This document shows positions 7,993 to 16,164 of a DNA stretch of 45,443 bases, one piece after another; within the stretch, counting starts at the first letter, position 1; each line of letters begins with the position of its first letter. Source of the DNA: Thermoleophilia bacterium. Lineage in GTDB: Bacteria > Actinomycetota > Thermoleophilia > Miltoncostaeales > Miltoncostaeaceae. The notes under the pieces are model-generated. The model was not told the DNA's origin. It was given only the letters and a program-made list of their open reading frames with translations, and did no database searches. The stretch is taken from contig JADGPG010000123.1 of assembly GCA_017882545.1 (NCBI GenBank), positions 1-45,443 on the forward strand, read 5' to 3'. The translations under genes were made by a program, and so were the position numbers.

Positions 7993-9105
7993 GTGGAAGC
8001 AAACAGCTACCTCGCGGTGATCAAGGTCTGCGGGGTCGGGGGTGGCGGCACCAACGCCGTCAACCGCATGGTCGACGCCGGCGTACGGGGCGTGGAGTTC
8101 ATCGCCATCAACACCGACGCCCAGGCACTCGGGATGTGCGACGCGGACGTCAAGCTGCACATCGGTGGGAGCCTGACCAAGGGTCTGGGGGCCGGCGCGG
8201 ACCCGCGGGTTGGTCGGGAGGCCGCCGAAGAGACCCGTGAGGACATCAAGGAAGCCGTCCGCGGCGCGGACATGGTCTTCGTGACCGCCGGCGAGGGTGG
8301 CGGCACCGGTACCGGCGCGGCGCCGGTCCTCGCCCAGATTGCCCGCGAACAGGGCGCCCTGACGGTCGGTGTTGTGACGCGTCCGTTCAGCTTCGAGGGC
8401 AAGCAGCGCCAGCTGCGCGCCGAGGAGGGAATCGATGCCCTCAAGAAGCATGTCGACGCGCTCATCGTGATCCCGAACGAGCGGCTGCTGCAGGTGGTCG
8501 AACGCCGCACGTCGATCATCGAGGCCTTTCGCATGGCTGACGACGTGCTCCGCCAGGGCGTTCAGGGCATCACCGACCTGATTACGGTCCCCGGGTTGAT
8601 CAACCTGGACTTCGCCGACGTGCGCACGATCATGGAGAACGCCGGTGCGTCCCTGATGGGGATCGGCGCGGCATCCGGCGAGAACCGGGCGACCGAAGCT
8701 GCCCGTGCTGCGATCTCGAGCCCGCTGCTCGAGACGAGCATGTCGGGGGCGACGGGCGTCCTGTTGAACATCACCGGCGGCCCCGACCTGGGGCTGTTCG
8801 AGATCGACGAGGCGGCGAGCATCATCCGCGGTGCGGCCGACGAGGACTGCAACGTGATCTTCGGTGCGGTCATCGACGAGGATGCCGGTGACACCCTTCG
8901 GGTGACCGTGATCGCCACGGGGTTCGAATCATCCGCCGAGCCTGTCGCGTCCGGGGCCACCGCAGTCATCCGGACCCGCCCGGGCGCTGCCGCACCCGCC
9001 AAGTCGTCGGGCGATGTCGGCCGCAAGGCCGTCCTCGATGCCGGCGAGAAGGCGGATCTCGAGATCGGTGACGACGATCTCCAGATCCCGGACTTCCTAA
9101 AGTAG
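7993..9105 (+). CDS. ftsZ: FtsZ, tubulin-like division GTPase
   Basis: FtsZ polymerises into the cytokinetic Z-ring in the cytoplasm. It starts at GTG 7993, with AGGAGG nine bases upstream, giving 370 aa. Visible elements are the N-terminal [16 protein letters not shown], the tubulin signature [18 protein letters not shown], the T7 loop region [17 protein letters not shown], and the C-terminal conserved peptide [10 protein letters not shown] after a short linker. ftsA, which often lies between ftsQ and ftsZ, is absent here. This suggests that membrane tethering uses SepF or a distant ftsA. The own promoter at 7793 supports independent control. Confidence 0.98.
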   Translation: MEANSYLAVIKVCGVGGGGTNAVNRMVDAGVRGVEFIAINTDAQALGMCDADVKLHIGGSLTKGLGAGADPRVGREAAEETREDIKEAVRGADMVFVTAGEGGGTGTGAAPVLAQIAREQGALTVGVVTRPFSFEGKQRQLRAEEGIDALKKHVDALIVIPNERLLQVVERRTSIIEAFRMADDVLRQGVQGITDLITVPGLINLDFADVRTIMENAGASLMGIGAASGENRATEAARAAISSPLLETSMSGATGVLLNITGGPDLGLFEIDEAASIIRGAADEDCNVIFGAVIDEDAGDTLRVTVIATGFESSAEPVASGATAVIRTRPGAAAPAKSSGDVGRKAVLDAGEKADLEIGDDDLQIPDFLK

Positions 9106-9116
9106 TCCGCTGCCAG

Positions 9117-9152
9117 CCCGCGGCCGGCCGGCGCCCGCCGGCCGGCCGCGGG
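9117..9152. terminator. 16-bp perfect GC hairpin after ftsZ
   Basis: Bases 9117-9132 and 9137-9152 are perfect reverse complements, with a 4-base loop (GCCC), built almost entirely of GGCC steps. It lies 12 bases after the ftsZ stop and has no following T-run. The probable role is termination or 3'-end protection of the ftsZ mRNA, separating it from the glycine cleavage operon. Confidence 0.55.
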
Positions 9153-9214
9153 GCAGTGCCCGCAATTTCCGCTGGCGGGCGCCGATCCCCTGCCACGCGG
9201 TCCGGGCGCCCTGG

Positions 9215-9220
9215 TACCGT
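9215..9220 (+). promoter_or_regulatory. -10 element for gcvT
   Basis: TACCGT ends 11 bases before the gcvT ATG and no Shine-Dalgarno sequence lies between, giving a leader of only a few bases. Confidence 0.4.
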
Positions 9221-9231
9221 CGGGGGCGTCG

Positions 9232-10338
9232 ATGTCGGCCATTTCTCCTCGGACAACGTCCCTGCATGATCGGCATCTCGCTGCCGGCGCCAAGCTCGGC
9301 GACTTTGCCGGTTGGCAAATGCCGCTCGACTACGGGTCGCCCCGAGGGGAACACCTTGTCGTGCGCGGCGGGGTCGGGATGTTCGACGTGTCGCACATGG
9401 GCCAGATCGAGGTCTCCGGACCCGATGCCCGCGCGCTGCTCGTCCGGGGGCTGACGAACCGCCTGGCGGCGATCGGGCCGGGCCAGGCGCAGTACACGCT
9501 GATGCTCGACGACGACGGCGGCGTGATCGACGACCTGATCGTCTACGCGCTGATCGACCGCCACCTGTTGGTGGTGAACGCGGCCAATCGGGCCGCCTGC
9601 TGGGCGCGCATGGAGGCCCTTGCGACCGGATACGAGGTGACCGTCGCCGACCGTTCGGACGAGATCGCGATGATCGCCGTCCAAGGCCCACTCTGGGAAC
9701 GGGCCCTCGGCCCGCTCGTCGGGTCCCCGGCGCCGCTGGGGCTCGAGTACTTCGAGGTCACCGAAGACATGGTGGCCAGCGTGCCAGCCTTCGTTGCGCG
9801 AACCGGATACACGGGCGAACCCGGCGTGGAGATCATGTGTCCGTGGGACCTCGCGCCGCGGGTCTGGGACGCGCTCGCTTGCGGATCGACGCCCGTCACG
9901 CCGGCGGGGCTGGTCGCCCGGGACACGCTGCGGACCGAGATGGGGTACCCGCTCTACGGCAACGAGCTCAGCAGCGCACGCGGTCCGCTCCCCGCCGGGC
10001 TGCGGTGGGCATGCGACGTCGAGGGACTGGCCTTCGCCGGCGCGGAGGCGGTGCGCCGCGACCTCGAGGACGGTCCGATCGAGCGCCTGGTCGGATTCAT
10101 CTTCGATGCGCCCGGCATCCCGCGTCCCGGGCAGGATGTCCTCGTCGACGGGAGCATCGTTGGTACCGTCACCAGCGGTACGCTGTCGCCAACGTTGGAA
10201 CGCGGCATCGGGATGGCGTACGTCGCCGCCGGATCCGCCACGCCGGACACCGAGATCGTCGTCGACGTGCGTGGCCGGCCGCGACCGGCACACATCGTGC
10301 GGCGACCGCTGGTAGCGCGGTCCCCGCGGAACGACTGA
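9232..10338 (+). CDS. gcvT: GcvT, aminomethyltransferase (T-protein of glycine cleavage)
   Basis: This enzyme transfers the aminomethyl group held on lipoyl-GcvH to tetrahydrofolate, releasing ammonia and 5,10-methylene-THF. It is 368 aa from ATG 9232. Recognisable blocks are HDRHLAAGAKLGDFAGWQMP, GVGMFDVSHMGQIEVSG, QYTLMLDDDGGVIDDLIVY, NAANR, the RTGYTGEPGVEIM motif, GLVARDTLRTEMGYPLYGNEL and the C-terminal beta-barrel. The folate-binding Asp is the one in LDDDGG..DDL. It leads gcvT-H-PA-PB, whose products work as one complex; the L-protein (dihydrolipoamide dehydrogenase) is not in the window. No glycine riboswitch precedes it. Confidence 0.96.
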   Translation: MSAISPRTTSLHDRHLAAGAKLGDFAGWQMPLDYGSPRGEHLVVRGGVGMFDVSHMGQIEVSGPDARALLVRGLTNRLAAIGPGQAQYTLMLDDDGGVIDDLIVYALIDRHLLVVNAANRAACWARMEALATGYEVTVADRSDEIAMIAVQGPLWERALGPLVGSPAPLGLEYFEVTEDMVASVPAFVARTGYTGEPGVEIMCPWDLAPRVWDALACGSTPVTPAGLVARDTLRTEMGYPLYGNELSSARGPLPAGLRWACDVEGLAFAGAEAVRRDLEDGPIERLVGFIFDAPGIPRPGQDVLVDGSIVGTVTSGTLSPTLERGIGMAYVAAGSATPDTEIVVDVRGRPRPAHIVRRPLVARSPRND

Positions 10339-10348
10339 AAGGAACGTC

Positions 10349-10750
10349 ATGGCCGACGAGCACTACCCCGCCGAACTGCGTTACCACCGTGAGCACGACT
10401 GGGTACGGGTCGAGGGCGAGGAGGCCGTGTTCGGGATCACGTGGTTTGCGCAGGATGCGCTCGGCGAGGTCGTGTTCTTTGAGCCGCCGGCCGTCGGCGC
10501 GCAGCTGAGCGCCGATACGACCTACGGCGAGCTCGAGTCCGTCAAGGCGGTCTCCGACATCTACGCCCCTGCCGATGGCGAGGTCATGGCGATCAACGAC
10601 GACGTCGTCGCCTCGCCGGAGCTCGTGAATGCCGACCCGTACGGCGCCGGTTGGCTCGTCCGCGTGCGGTTGACGAACCCGGCGGGTGTCGATGACCTGA
10701 TGGATCAGACCGCGTACACGGCCTATCTGGCGGGGCTCGACCAGGCGTGA
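10349..10750 (+). CDS. gcvH: GcvH, lipoyl carrier protein of glycine cleavage
   Basis: A small (133 aa) carrier that shuttles the aminomethyl group between P-, T- and L-proteins on a swinging lipoyl arm. The lipoylated Lys is residue 66 in ELESVKAVSDIYAPADGEV, the classic motif. The N-terminus RYHREHDWVRVEG and the later NADPYGAGWLVRVR also match the family. The ATG at 10349 follows AAAGGA. It lies 10 bases after gcvT. Confidence 0.97.
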   Translation: MADEHYPAELRYHREHDWVRVEGEEAVFGITWFAQDALGEVVFFEPPAVGAQLSADTTYGELESVKAVSDIYAPADGEVMAINDDVVASPELVNADPYGAGWLVRVRLTNPAGVDDLMDQTAYTAYLAGLDQA

Positions 10751-10790
10751 TCCCCGTACGACGTGAGCGACGACTGAACCGAGGCGGCAG

Positions 10791-12176
10791 GTGAGCGACT
10801 ACACGGCCCTGACTCCAGACGACCTGGCCACCATGCTGGCGGCCATCGGAGTCGATTCGATCGAGGAGCTGCTCGGCGCGATTCCGGACGATATCCGGCG
10901 GTCCGAACCGCTCGATTTGCCGCCCGGCCGCCCGGAGCAGGAGGTCTTTGCCCATCTGCGCGACCTTGCCGGCCGCAACACCTCCGCGGACGACGAGATC
11001 ACGTTTCTCGGCGCGGGAATGTACGACCACTATGCGCCCGCCCTGATCGAGTCGATCATCCTGCGGTCGGAGTTCTTGACCCCGTACACGCCCTACCAGC
11101 CAGAGATCTCGCAGGGCGGCCTCCAGGCGATGTTCGAATATCAGACATCGATCAGCGAGCTCACCGGACTGCCGGTCTCCAACGCGTCGCTCTACGAAGG
11201 GCCGTCGGCGGTCGCGTCCGCGGCGTACATGGGCAAGCTCGCCAACGACCGGTCCGAATTCGTCGTCTCCCGGGGAGTGCACCCCCACGCGCGCCAGACG
11301 CTGGCGACGGTCGCGCACGGGTGGGGCGGGCGCGTTGTGGAGGTCGATCTGGCCGACGGCGTGACCGACCCCGATGACCTGGCGGCGGTCGTCGGTCCGG
11401 AGACCTGTGCGGTCATCATCCAACAGCCCAACTTCCTCGGCGCGGTCGAGGATGTCGCAGCGCTGACGGCTGTCGCCCGCGAGGTCGGCGCCGTCGCCGT
11501 CTGCAGCGCCGACCCGCTGACACTCGGGATACTCGAGGCGCCGGGGCGCCAGGGATGCGACATCGTGGTCGGGGAAGGACAGACCCTCGGCAATCGATTG
11601 GACTTCGGCGGCCCGTCCTTCGGGTTTCTGGCCACCACGGACGCGCACATCCGGCGGATGCCCGGCCGGATCGCCGGGCAGACGACCGACGCCGATGGCC
11701 GGCGCGGATTCGTGCTGACCCTTCAGACGCGCGAGCAGCACATCCGACGCGAGAAGGCGACGTCCAACATCTGCACGGCCCAGGCGCTGAATGCGTTGGC
11801 CGGCGTGATCTACCTCGCCTGGCTCGGGCGCCAGGGACTGCCGGAACTCGGCGAACTCATGCTGCAGCGGACCGATTACGCGCGCCGCCGCCTGGCGCAG
11901 ATCGACGGCGTGACCCTCCTCCACGACCAGCCGGTCGTGCGGGAATTCGCCGTCCGGCTCGACGCCCCGGTTGACGACGTGATCGCGGCGTGCCAGGACC
12001 GCGGGGTCAACCCGGGCTACGCCCTCGAACACGACTACCCCGAGTACGCCGGCGGGCTCCTGGTTGCGGTCACCGAGCAGCGCTCCCGCGCCGACATCGA
12101 CTGCCTGGCCACCACCCTCGGTGACGTCCTCGCGACGTGGCGTTCGCCGCTCGCCGGAACAGAGGTGACCAGATGA
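10791..12176 (+). CDS. gcvPA: GcvPA, glycine decarboxylase P-protein subunit 1
   Basis: The N-terminal half of the two-gene, PLP-dependent glycine decarboxylase. It pairs with GcvPB and supplies part of the active site but not the PLP lysine. GTG 10791 gives 461 aa, typical for subunit 1. Motifs include FLGAGMYDHYAPALIESI, LTPYTPYQPEISQGGLQAMFEYQT, ELTGLPVSNASLYEGPSA and RMPGRIAGQTTDADGRRGFVLTLQTREQHIRREKATSNICT (given here as position markers at about residues 285-325). Overlap with gcvPB is 4 bp (ATGA). Confidence 0.96.
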   Translation: MSDYTALTPDDLATMLAAIGVDSIEELLGAIPDDIRRSEPLDLPPGRPEQEVFAHLRDLAGRNTSADDEITFLGAGMYDHYAPALIESIILRSEFLTPYTPYQPEISQGGLQAMFEYQTSISELTGLPVSNASLYEGPSAVASAAYMGKLANDRSEFVVSRGVHPHARQTLATVAHGWGGRVVEVDLADGVTDPDDLAAVVGPETCAVIIQQPNFLGAVEDVAALTAVAREVGAVAVCSADPLTLGILEAPGRQGCDIVVGEGQTLGNRLDFGGPSFGFLATTDAHIRRMPGRIAGQTTDADGRRGFVLTLQTREQHIRREKATSNICTAQALNALAGVIYLAWLGRQGLPELGELMLQRTDYARRRLAQIDGVTLLHDQPVVREFAVRLDAPVDDVIAACQDRGVNPGYALEHDYPEYAGGLLVAVTEQRSRADIDCLATTLGDVLATWRSPLAGTEVTR

Positions 12177-13690
12177 CGGCCGTCACCGACTTCACCCAGA
12201 CCGCCCAGCAGCGCGAAGTCGTCGCGACGATCTTCGAGCGGGGCGCGCCGGGGCGCCGGGCGAGCCAGCTGCCGACGCTTGACGTGCCGGCCCGACCGGT
12301 CGACGAGCTGCTGCCGGCGCGGTTTCGCCGGGCCGAGCCACCCCGCCTGCCGGAGGTCTCGGAGCCGGAGATCGTGCGGCACTACGTCAGACTGAGCAAG
12401 CGCAATTTCGACTTGGATTCCGGGTTCTATCCGCTCGGATCCTGCACCATGAAGCACAATCCCAAGTTGCACGAGCGGGCAGCGGCCCTACCTGGGCACG
12501 CTCGCCTGCACCCGCTGCAGCGACCGGAACGGGCCCAGGGCGCGCTTGAACTGATGTGGAATCTGCAGCGCGGGCTGGCCGAGGTGGCGGGGCTGCCGTA
12601 CGTCTCGCTCCAGCCGAGCGCAGGGTCCCACGGCGAGCTGGCCGGTGTCCTGCTGACACGTGCCTACCACGAGGATCGCGGCGACGCGCGCGAGATCATC
12701 CTCACCCCGGACACTGCCCACGGGACGAATCCCGCGACGGTCACGATGGCCGGCTACCGCGTCGTCAATGTCGGGACCAACGCGGACGGCGGCGTCGATC
12801 TCGATGACCTCCGCGTAAAGGCGACGGACCGGGTCGCCTGCCTGATGCTGACCAATCCAAATACGCTCGGCCTGTTCGACCCGAACATCACCGAGATCGC
12901 GCGAATCGTCCACGAGGTCGGCGCGACGCTCTACTACGACGGTGCCAACCTCAACGCCATCATGGGCATCTCGCGCCCCGGCGACATGGGTTTCGACATC
13001 GTGCATTTCAATCTGCACAAGTCGTTCACCCAGCCGCACGGCGGCGGCGGCCCCGGGGCGGGGCCGATCGCCGTGTCCGAACGGATCGCCCCGTACCTGC
13101 CGGTCCCGGTCGTCGGGCGGACGGACACCGAGGACGGCGCCGTCTTCACGCTGGACGTCGATCGGCCCAAGAGCATCGGTCGCCTGCGGGGATTCCACGG
13201 GAACTACGGCGTGTTCGTGCGGTCGTATGCGTACATCTGCTCGCTCGGTGGCGAAGGCCTGCGCCGCGCGTCGGAAATCGCCGTCCTGAACGCCAACTAC
13301 CTGCGTGCGCTGCTCCGTGCGCCGGGGATTGGTGAATACCTGTCGACGCCGTTCGACCGGCACTGCATGCACGAGTTCGTCGTCTCCGGCGGGCCGATGA
13401 AGCGCGCGCTTGGGATCCGGACGCTCGATCTTGCCAAGCGCATGCTCGACTACGGCGTGCATCCGCCGACGGTCTACTTCCCGCAACTGATCGACGAGTG
13501 CTTGCTGATCGAGCCCACCGAAACCGAGACGCGCGAGACCCTCGAGGCATTTGCGGCGATCATCGCCGAAATCCTCGGCGAGGCCGGCGAATCGCCCGAG
13601 GTCGCTCGCAATGCCCCGTATACGACGCCGGTGCGGCGGCTCGACGAGGCCACCGCGGCGCGACGCCCGATCTTGCGGCAGCCGTTGTGA
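12173..13690 (+). CDS. gcvPB: GcvPB, glycine decarboxylase P-protein subunit 2
   Basis: The PLP-bearing subunit (505 aa from ATG 12173). It decarboxylates glycine and passes the aminomethyl group to lipoyl-GcvH. Landmarks are GFYPLGSCTMKHNPKLHE (about residues 85-101), LQPSAGSHGELAG, DTAHGTNPATV, YYDGANLNAI, and the PLP-lysine motif FNLHKSFTQPHGGGGPG with Lys about 283. The split P-protein is the usual form in many Terrabacteria, archaea and thermophiles, unlike the fused form of E. coli. A longer upstream start would run into gcvPA; the ATGA overlap supports the chosen start. Confidence 0.97.
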   Translation: MTAVTDFTQTAQQREVVATIFERGAPGRRASQLPTLDVPARPVDELLPARFRRAEPPRLPEVSEPEIVRHYVRLSKRNFDLDSGFYPLGSCTMKHNPKLHERAAALPGHARLHPLQRPERAQGALELMWNLQRGLAEVAGLPYVSLQPSAGSHGELAGVLLTRAYHEDRGDAREIILTPDTAHGTNPATVTMAGYRVVNVGTNADGGVDLDDLRVKATDRVACLMLTNPNTLGLFDPNITEIARIVHEVGATLYYDGANLNAIMGISRPGDMGFDIVHFNLHKSFTQPHGGGGPGAGPIAVSERIAPYLPVPVVGRTDTEDGAVFTLDVDRPKSIGRLRGFHGNYGVFVRSYAYICSLGGEGLRRASEIAVLNANYLRALLRAPGIGEYLSTPFDRHCMHEFVVSGGPMKRALGIRTLDLAKRMLDYGVHPPTVYFPQLIDECLLIEPTETETRETLEAFAAIIAEILGEAGESPEVARNAPYTTPVRRLDEATAARRPILRQPL

Positions 13691-13698
13691 TCGTGCCG

Positions 13699-13746
13699 CC
13701 TGCCCGGCGCGGACCCGCCACCCGCGGTCCGCGACGCGCCGGCAGG
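13699..13746. terminator. imperfect GC hairpin after the gcv operon
   Basis: CCTGCC-c-GGCGCG (13699-13711) pairs with CGCGCC-GGCAGG (13735-13746) with one bulged base; an inner CGCGGACC/GGTCCGCG pairing is an alternative. No T-run follows. The next base begins the TAGGCT promoter element of dedA, so terminator and promoter are packed back to back. Confidence 0.45.
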
Positions 13747-13752
13747 TAGGCT
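13747..13752 (+). promoter_or_regulatory. -10 element for dedA-type gene
   Basis: TAGGCT ends 9 bases before ATG 13762. This spacing would put the transcription start at or next to the start codon (leaderless). Confidence 0.5.
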
Positions 13753-13761
13753 TCCGCGCCG

Positions 13762-14397
13762 ATGCCTGACCTCACCGCCCCGTTCGTCGACTTCTGCGTG
13801 AACGTGATTGGAACCTACGGTCTGATCGCGATCTTCGTGCTCATGATCCTCGAGAGCGCCTGCATACCGATTCCGAGCGAAGCGATCATGCTGTACGGCG
13901 GATTTCTCGTCAGTGCCGGTCAGCAGTCGTTTTGGCCCGTCGTGATCGCCGGAGTCGCGGGCAATCTCGTCGGGTCGCTGATCGCGTACTGGGTCGGGTT
14001 CTACAAGGGGCGCGAGTGGGTGCTCGAGATCCGGTGGCTCCACGTCACACCAAAGCGCCTCGAGGCGGCCGAGCGCTGGTTTGCGGTACGGGGCGACTGG
14101 ACGGTGCTCATCTGCCGATGCCTGCCGATTCTTCGGACCTTCATCTCTCTGCCGGCAGGGATCGCCCGGATGCCGCTCGGGCGGTTCGTCACCTTTACGG
14201 TTATCGGCTGCATCCCATGGGTCATCATGCTGACGCTGATCGGTAAGGCTGTCGGGGCCAACTGGAAGTCGTTCGAACACCACCTGCACGTCGTCGACTA
14301 CGCGATCGTCGCAGCAGTTGTCGTCGCGATCGCGTGGCTGGTGATCCGCAACGTCCGCAGCCGAGGCGACTCGGCCGGGGGCCCCGCGACTTCCTGA
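13762..14397 (+). CDS. DedA family membrane protein
   Basis: A 211-residue polytopic protein of the DedA/SNARE-associated (VTT) family. Some members flip undecaprenyl phosphate (PopT/UptA) or phosphatidylethanolamine. Visible signatures are the re-entrant loop motif LMILESACIPIPSEAIMLYGGF (about residues 27-48), AGNLVGSLIAYWVGFYKGR, the second motif RCLPILRTFISLPAGIARM (about 114-132), and the family-typical TVIGCIPW. At least five hydrophobic segments are evident. A C-P carrier recycling role would suit the nearby cell-wall cluster, but the substrate cannot be told from sequence. Confidence 0.9.
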   Translation: MPDLTAPFVDFCVNVIGTYGLIAIFVLMILESACIPIPSEAIMLYGGFLVSAGQQSFWPVVIAGVAGNLVGSLIAYWVGFYKGREWVLEIRWLHVTPKRLEAAERWFAVRGDWTVLICRCLPILRTFISLPAGIARMPLGRFVTFTVIGCIPWVIMLTLIGKAVGANWKSFEHHLHVVDYAIVAAVVVAIAWLVIRNVRSRGDSAGGPATS

Positions 14398-14414
14398 CCG
14401 GGGGTCGCCGCCGG

Positions 14415-14420
14415 TAGGCT
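14415..14420 (+). promoter_or_regulatory. -10 element for the dehalogenase-like gene
   Basis: TAGGCT lies 36 bases before ATG 14457. Unlike most -10 elements here, this one leaves room for a leader, and a GGAGG site is present at 14446-14450. Confidence 0.4.
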
Positions 14421-14456
14421 GTCCGTGGGCGTGGGCGACGACGCGGGAGGGGCGTG

Positions 14457-15353
14457 ATGGTGGCGATGTTCGACGGGTTCAACGACGTGCGGATCGATGT
14501 GCCGACGGCCGCCGGCACAGTGGCGGCATGGGTGGGCGGCGACGGTCCGCCGCTGTTGCTGCTGCACGGCTATCCGCAGACCCGCATGATGTGGCACAAG
14601 ATCGCCCCGCACCTGGCCGCGTCTGGCTGGACGGTGATCGCTCCGGATCTGCGCGGGTACGGGGAGACCGGCTCACCGACCCCGTCGCCGGACGGCGACA
14701 CCCACTCCAAGCGGGAGATGGCCAAGGACCAGATCGCGCTGATGGCCGCGCTCGGATATACGCGGTTTGACGTGGTCGGCCACGACCGGGGCGCACGGGT
14801 CGCGCACCGCCTCGCCCTGGACTCAGCCGACGCCGTCACGCGCGTTGCGGTGCTCGACATCGTGCCGACGCGCACGGTGCTGCGTGGGACCGATCTCGCG
14901 TTTGCGACGACGTACTGGCACTGGTTCTTCCTGTTGCAGCCCGGCGGCCTGCCGGAACGAATGATCGGTGCGGATCCGGAGTGGTTCGTACGGGAACTGC
15001 TGGACAGGTGGACCGTCGATGTGGCGCGGATCGATCCCGCCGCGGCCGACGAATACGTGCGTCGGTTCACACCGTCGGCGATCGCGGCGTCGTGTGCCGA
15101 TTACCGTGCCGCCGCCGGGCCGGACCTCGCCGCCGACGACGCGGACGCCGCCGCGGGCCGGACGGTCACCCAGCCGTTGTTTGCCCTCTGGGGTGCCCAC
15201 GGGCGGATGGGCAGAATGTTCGACGTCATGGCGTCCTGGCACGAGGTGGCCGACAACGCGCAGGGCGTCGTGGTCGATGCGGGACACTTCGTCGCCGAGG
15301 AGGCGCCGGAGGAGACACTGGCGGGGCTGGAGCGGTTCTTCGCCACGACCTGA
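14457..15353 (+). CDS. haloacetate (fluoroacetate) dehalogenase-type alpha/beta hydrolase
   Basis: Starting at ATG 14457 (GGAGG six bases upstream) the protein has 298 aa. It carries the whole residue set described for fluoroacetate dehalogenases, at nearly the same numbering as the Rhodopseudomonas palustris enzyme: nucleophile Asp110 in GHDRGARV, carboxylate-binding Arg111 and Arg114, catalytic acid Asp134 (VLDIVPT), halide-pocket His155-Trp156 (TTYWHWFFL) and Tyr216 (ADYRAAAG), and catalytic His277 (DAGHFVAEE). The oxyanion region is LHGYPQT and the strand after it has DLRGYGETG. The expected reaction is hydrolysis of haloacetate to glycolate plus halide through an ester intermediate. A related epoxide hydrolase is the main alternative, but those usually have two lid tyrosines rather than the WHWFF block. 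It stands alone, convergent with the CPBP gene. Confidence 0.8.
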   Translation: MVAMFDGFNDVRIDVPTAAGTVAAWVGGDGPPLLLLHGYPQTRMMWHKIAPHLAASGWTVIAPDLRGYGETGSPTPSPDGDTHSKREMAKDQIALMAALGYTRFDVVGHDRGARVAHRLALDSADAVTRVAVLDIVPTRTVLRGTDLAFATTYWHWFFLLQPGGLPERMIGADPEWFVRELLDRWTVDVARIDPAAADEYVRRFTPSAIAASCADYRAAAGPDLAADDADAAAGRTVTQPLFALWGAHGRMGRMFDVMASWHEVADNAQGVVVDAGHFVAEEAPEETLAGLERFFATT

Positions 15354-15365
15354 GCGCGGCCGCGG

Positions 15366-16100
15366 TCAGCCGATCGCCAGCAGGGCGATCGTCGCGAGTC
15401 CGTTAATGGTGGCGTGCGCGACGACGCCGCACCAGTACCCACGCCGACGGTTGAGCTCGGCAAGCCCGACACCGACCAGTGCCAGGGCGATCAGGCGGGG
15501 CCAGAACAGATACGCCCACACGTCGGAGTGGCACAGCGCGAAGGCGACGCCGCTGCACGACGCGGCCGGCCAGAACGGCATCCGCCTGACCAGGCCGCGC
15601 AGCATGAGACCACGGAACAGCAGTTCCTCACCGAGCGGTGCGAGCACGACGATCCCCAATACGACCAGGACGCCCGCGACCACGCTCGAGCCGAACGGGG
15701 ACGGAATGTCGCTGGTGCGGTGGCGTACGCCCGAATCGACGGCCGTGCCGATCGCGATGACAACGGCCGTCAGAACGACAAATCCGAGTCCGCCCGCGAT
15801 ACCGGTGGCAAGGGCCGCCCCCGTCCTCCCCTTGCGGGCGAAGATCGCCCGCTGCTCATGCGCCGGCAGGTGACGAACGAACGCAAGCCCCACCGCGAGG
15901 ATCACCCCGCTGCCGATGGCCGTGGCGATCGCGTCGGCCATCTCGTGCGAGACGAACAGCAGCGCGACGATCAAGGCCACGACGAGGGCGACGAGGCCGC
16001 TGACCACGGCGACGACCGGAATCAGCACGCGCCACCAGAATCCCGGTGGCTCCGGGGCCGACGCGGTTGGAGCCGGGCGCGCGGGGTCGAGGGTCGTCAT
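15366..16100 (-). CDS. CPBP family intramembrane metalloprotease
   Basis: A 244-residue protein with a Pro-rich cytoplasmic N-tail and about six to seven hydrophobic segments. The three active-site motifs of the CPBP/Rce1-like (CAAX protease and bacteriocin-processing) family are intact: EELLFRG (Glu158, Glu159, Arg163), FALCHSD (His191) and HATIN (His229, Asn233). It is therefore predicted to be a functional integral membrane glutamic/metallo-peptidase; the substrate is unknown. ATG 16100 is chosen because a TATCAT box ends nine bases before it. It is convergent with the dehalogenase gene (12-base gap) and divergent from trpS. Confidence 0.88.
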   Translation of the reverse strand: MTTLDPARPAPTASAPEPPGFWWRVLIPVVAVVSGLVALVVALIVALLFVSHEMADAIATAIGSGVILAVGLAFVRHLPAHEQRAIFARKGRTGAALATGIAGGLGFVVLTAVVIAIGTAVDSGVRHRTSDIPSPFGSSVVAGVLVVLGIVVLAPLGEELLFRGLMLRGLVRRMPFWPAASCSGVAFALCHSDVWAYLFWPRLIALALVGVGLAELNRRRGYWCGVVAHATINGLATIALLAIG

Positions 16101-16109
16101 CGGAGGTCG

Positions 16110-16115
16110 ATGATA
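16110..16115 (-). promoter_or_regulatory. -10 element for the CPBP gene
   Basis: TATCAT on the minus strand ends nine bases before ATG 16100. The intervening bases contain CCTCC, the opposite of a ribosome-binding site, which supports leaderless initiation. Confidence 0.5.
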
Positions 16116-16151
16116 GGCCTCCCGCGGCCTGCGGTCGGCCGATCGCGTCGG

Positions 16152-16157
16152 TACGAT
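16152..16157 (+). promoter_or_regulatory. -10 element for trpS
   Basis: TACGAT ends seven bases before ATG 16165. Confidence 0.5.
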
Positions 16158-16164
16158 CGCAAGG

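Noticed and set aside
9106-9231. Possible glycine riboswitch before gcvT
   Set aside because: The space is filled by the ftsZ hairpin and a -10 box 11 bases before the ATG; no tandem glycine aptamer motif is visible.
9097-10350. Long open frame on the minus strand opposite gcvT (over 400 codons)
   Set aside because: It is the antisense shadow of a clearly recognised gene; the translation is Arg/His/Asp-rich with no domain. GC-rich third positions make such frames common here. The same applies to the long antisense frames opposite gcvPA (10593-12032), gcvPB, ftsW and nadB.
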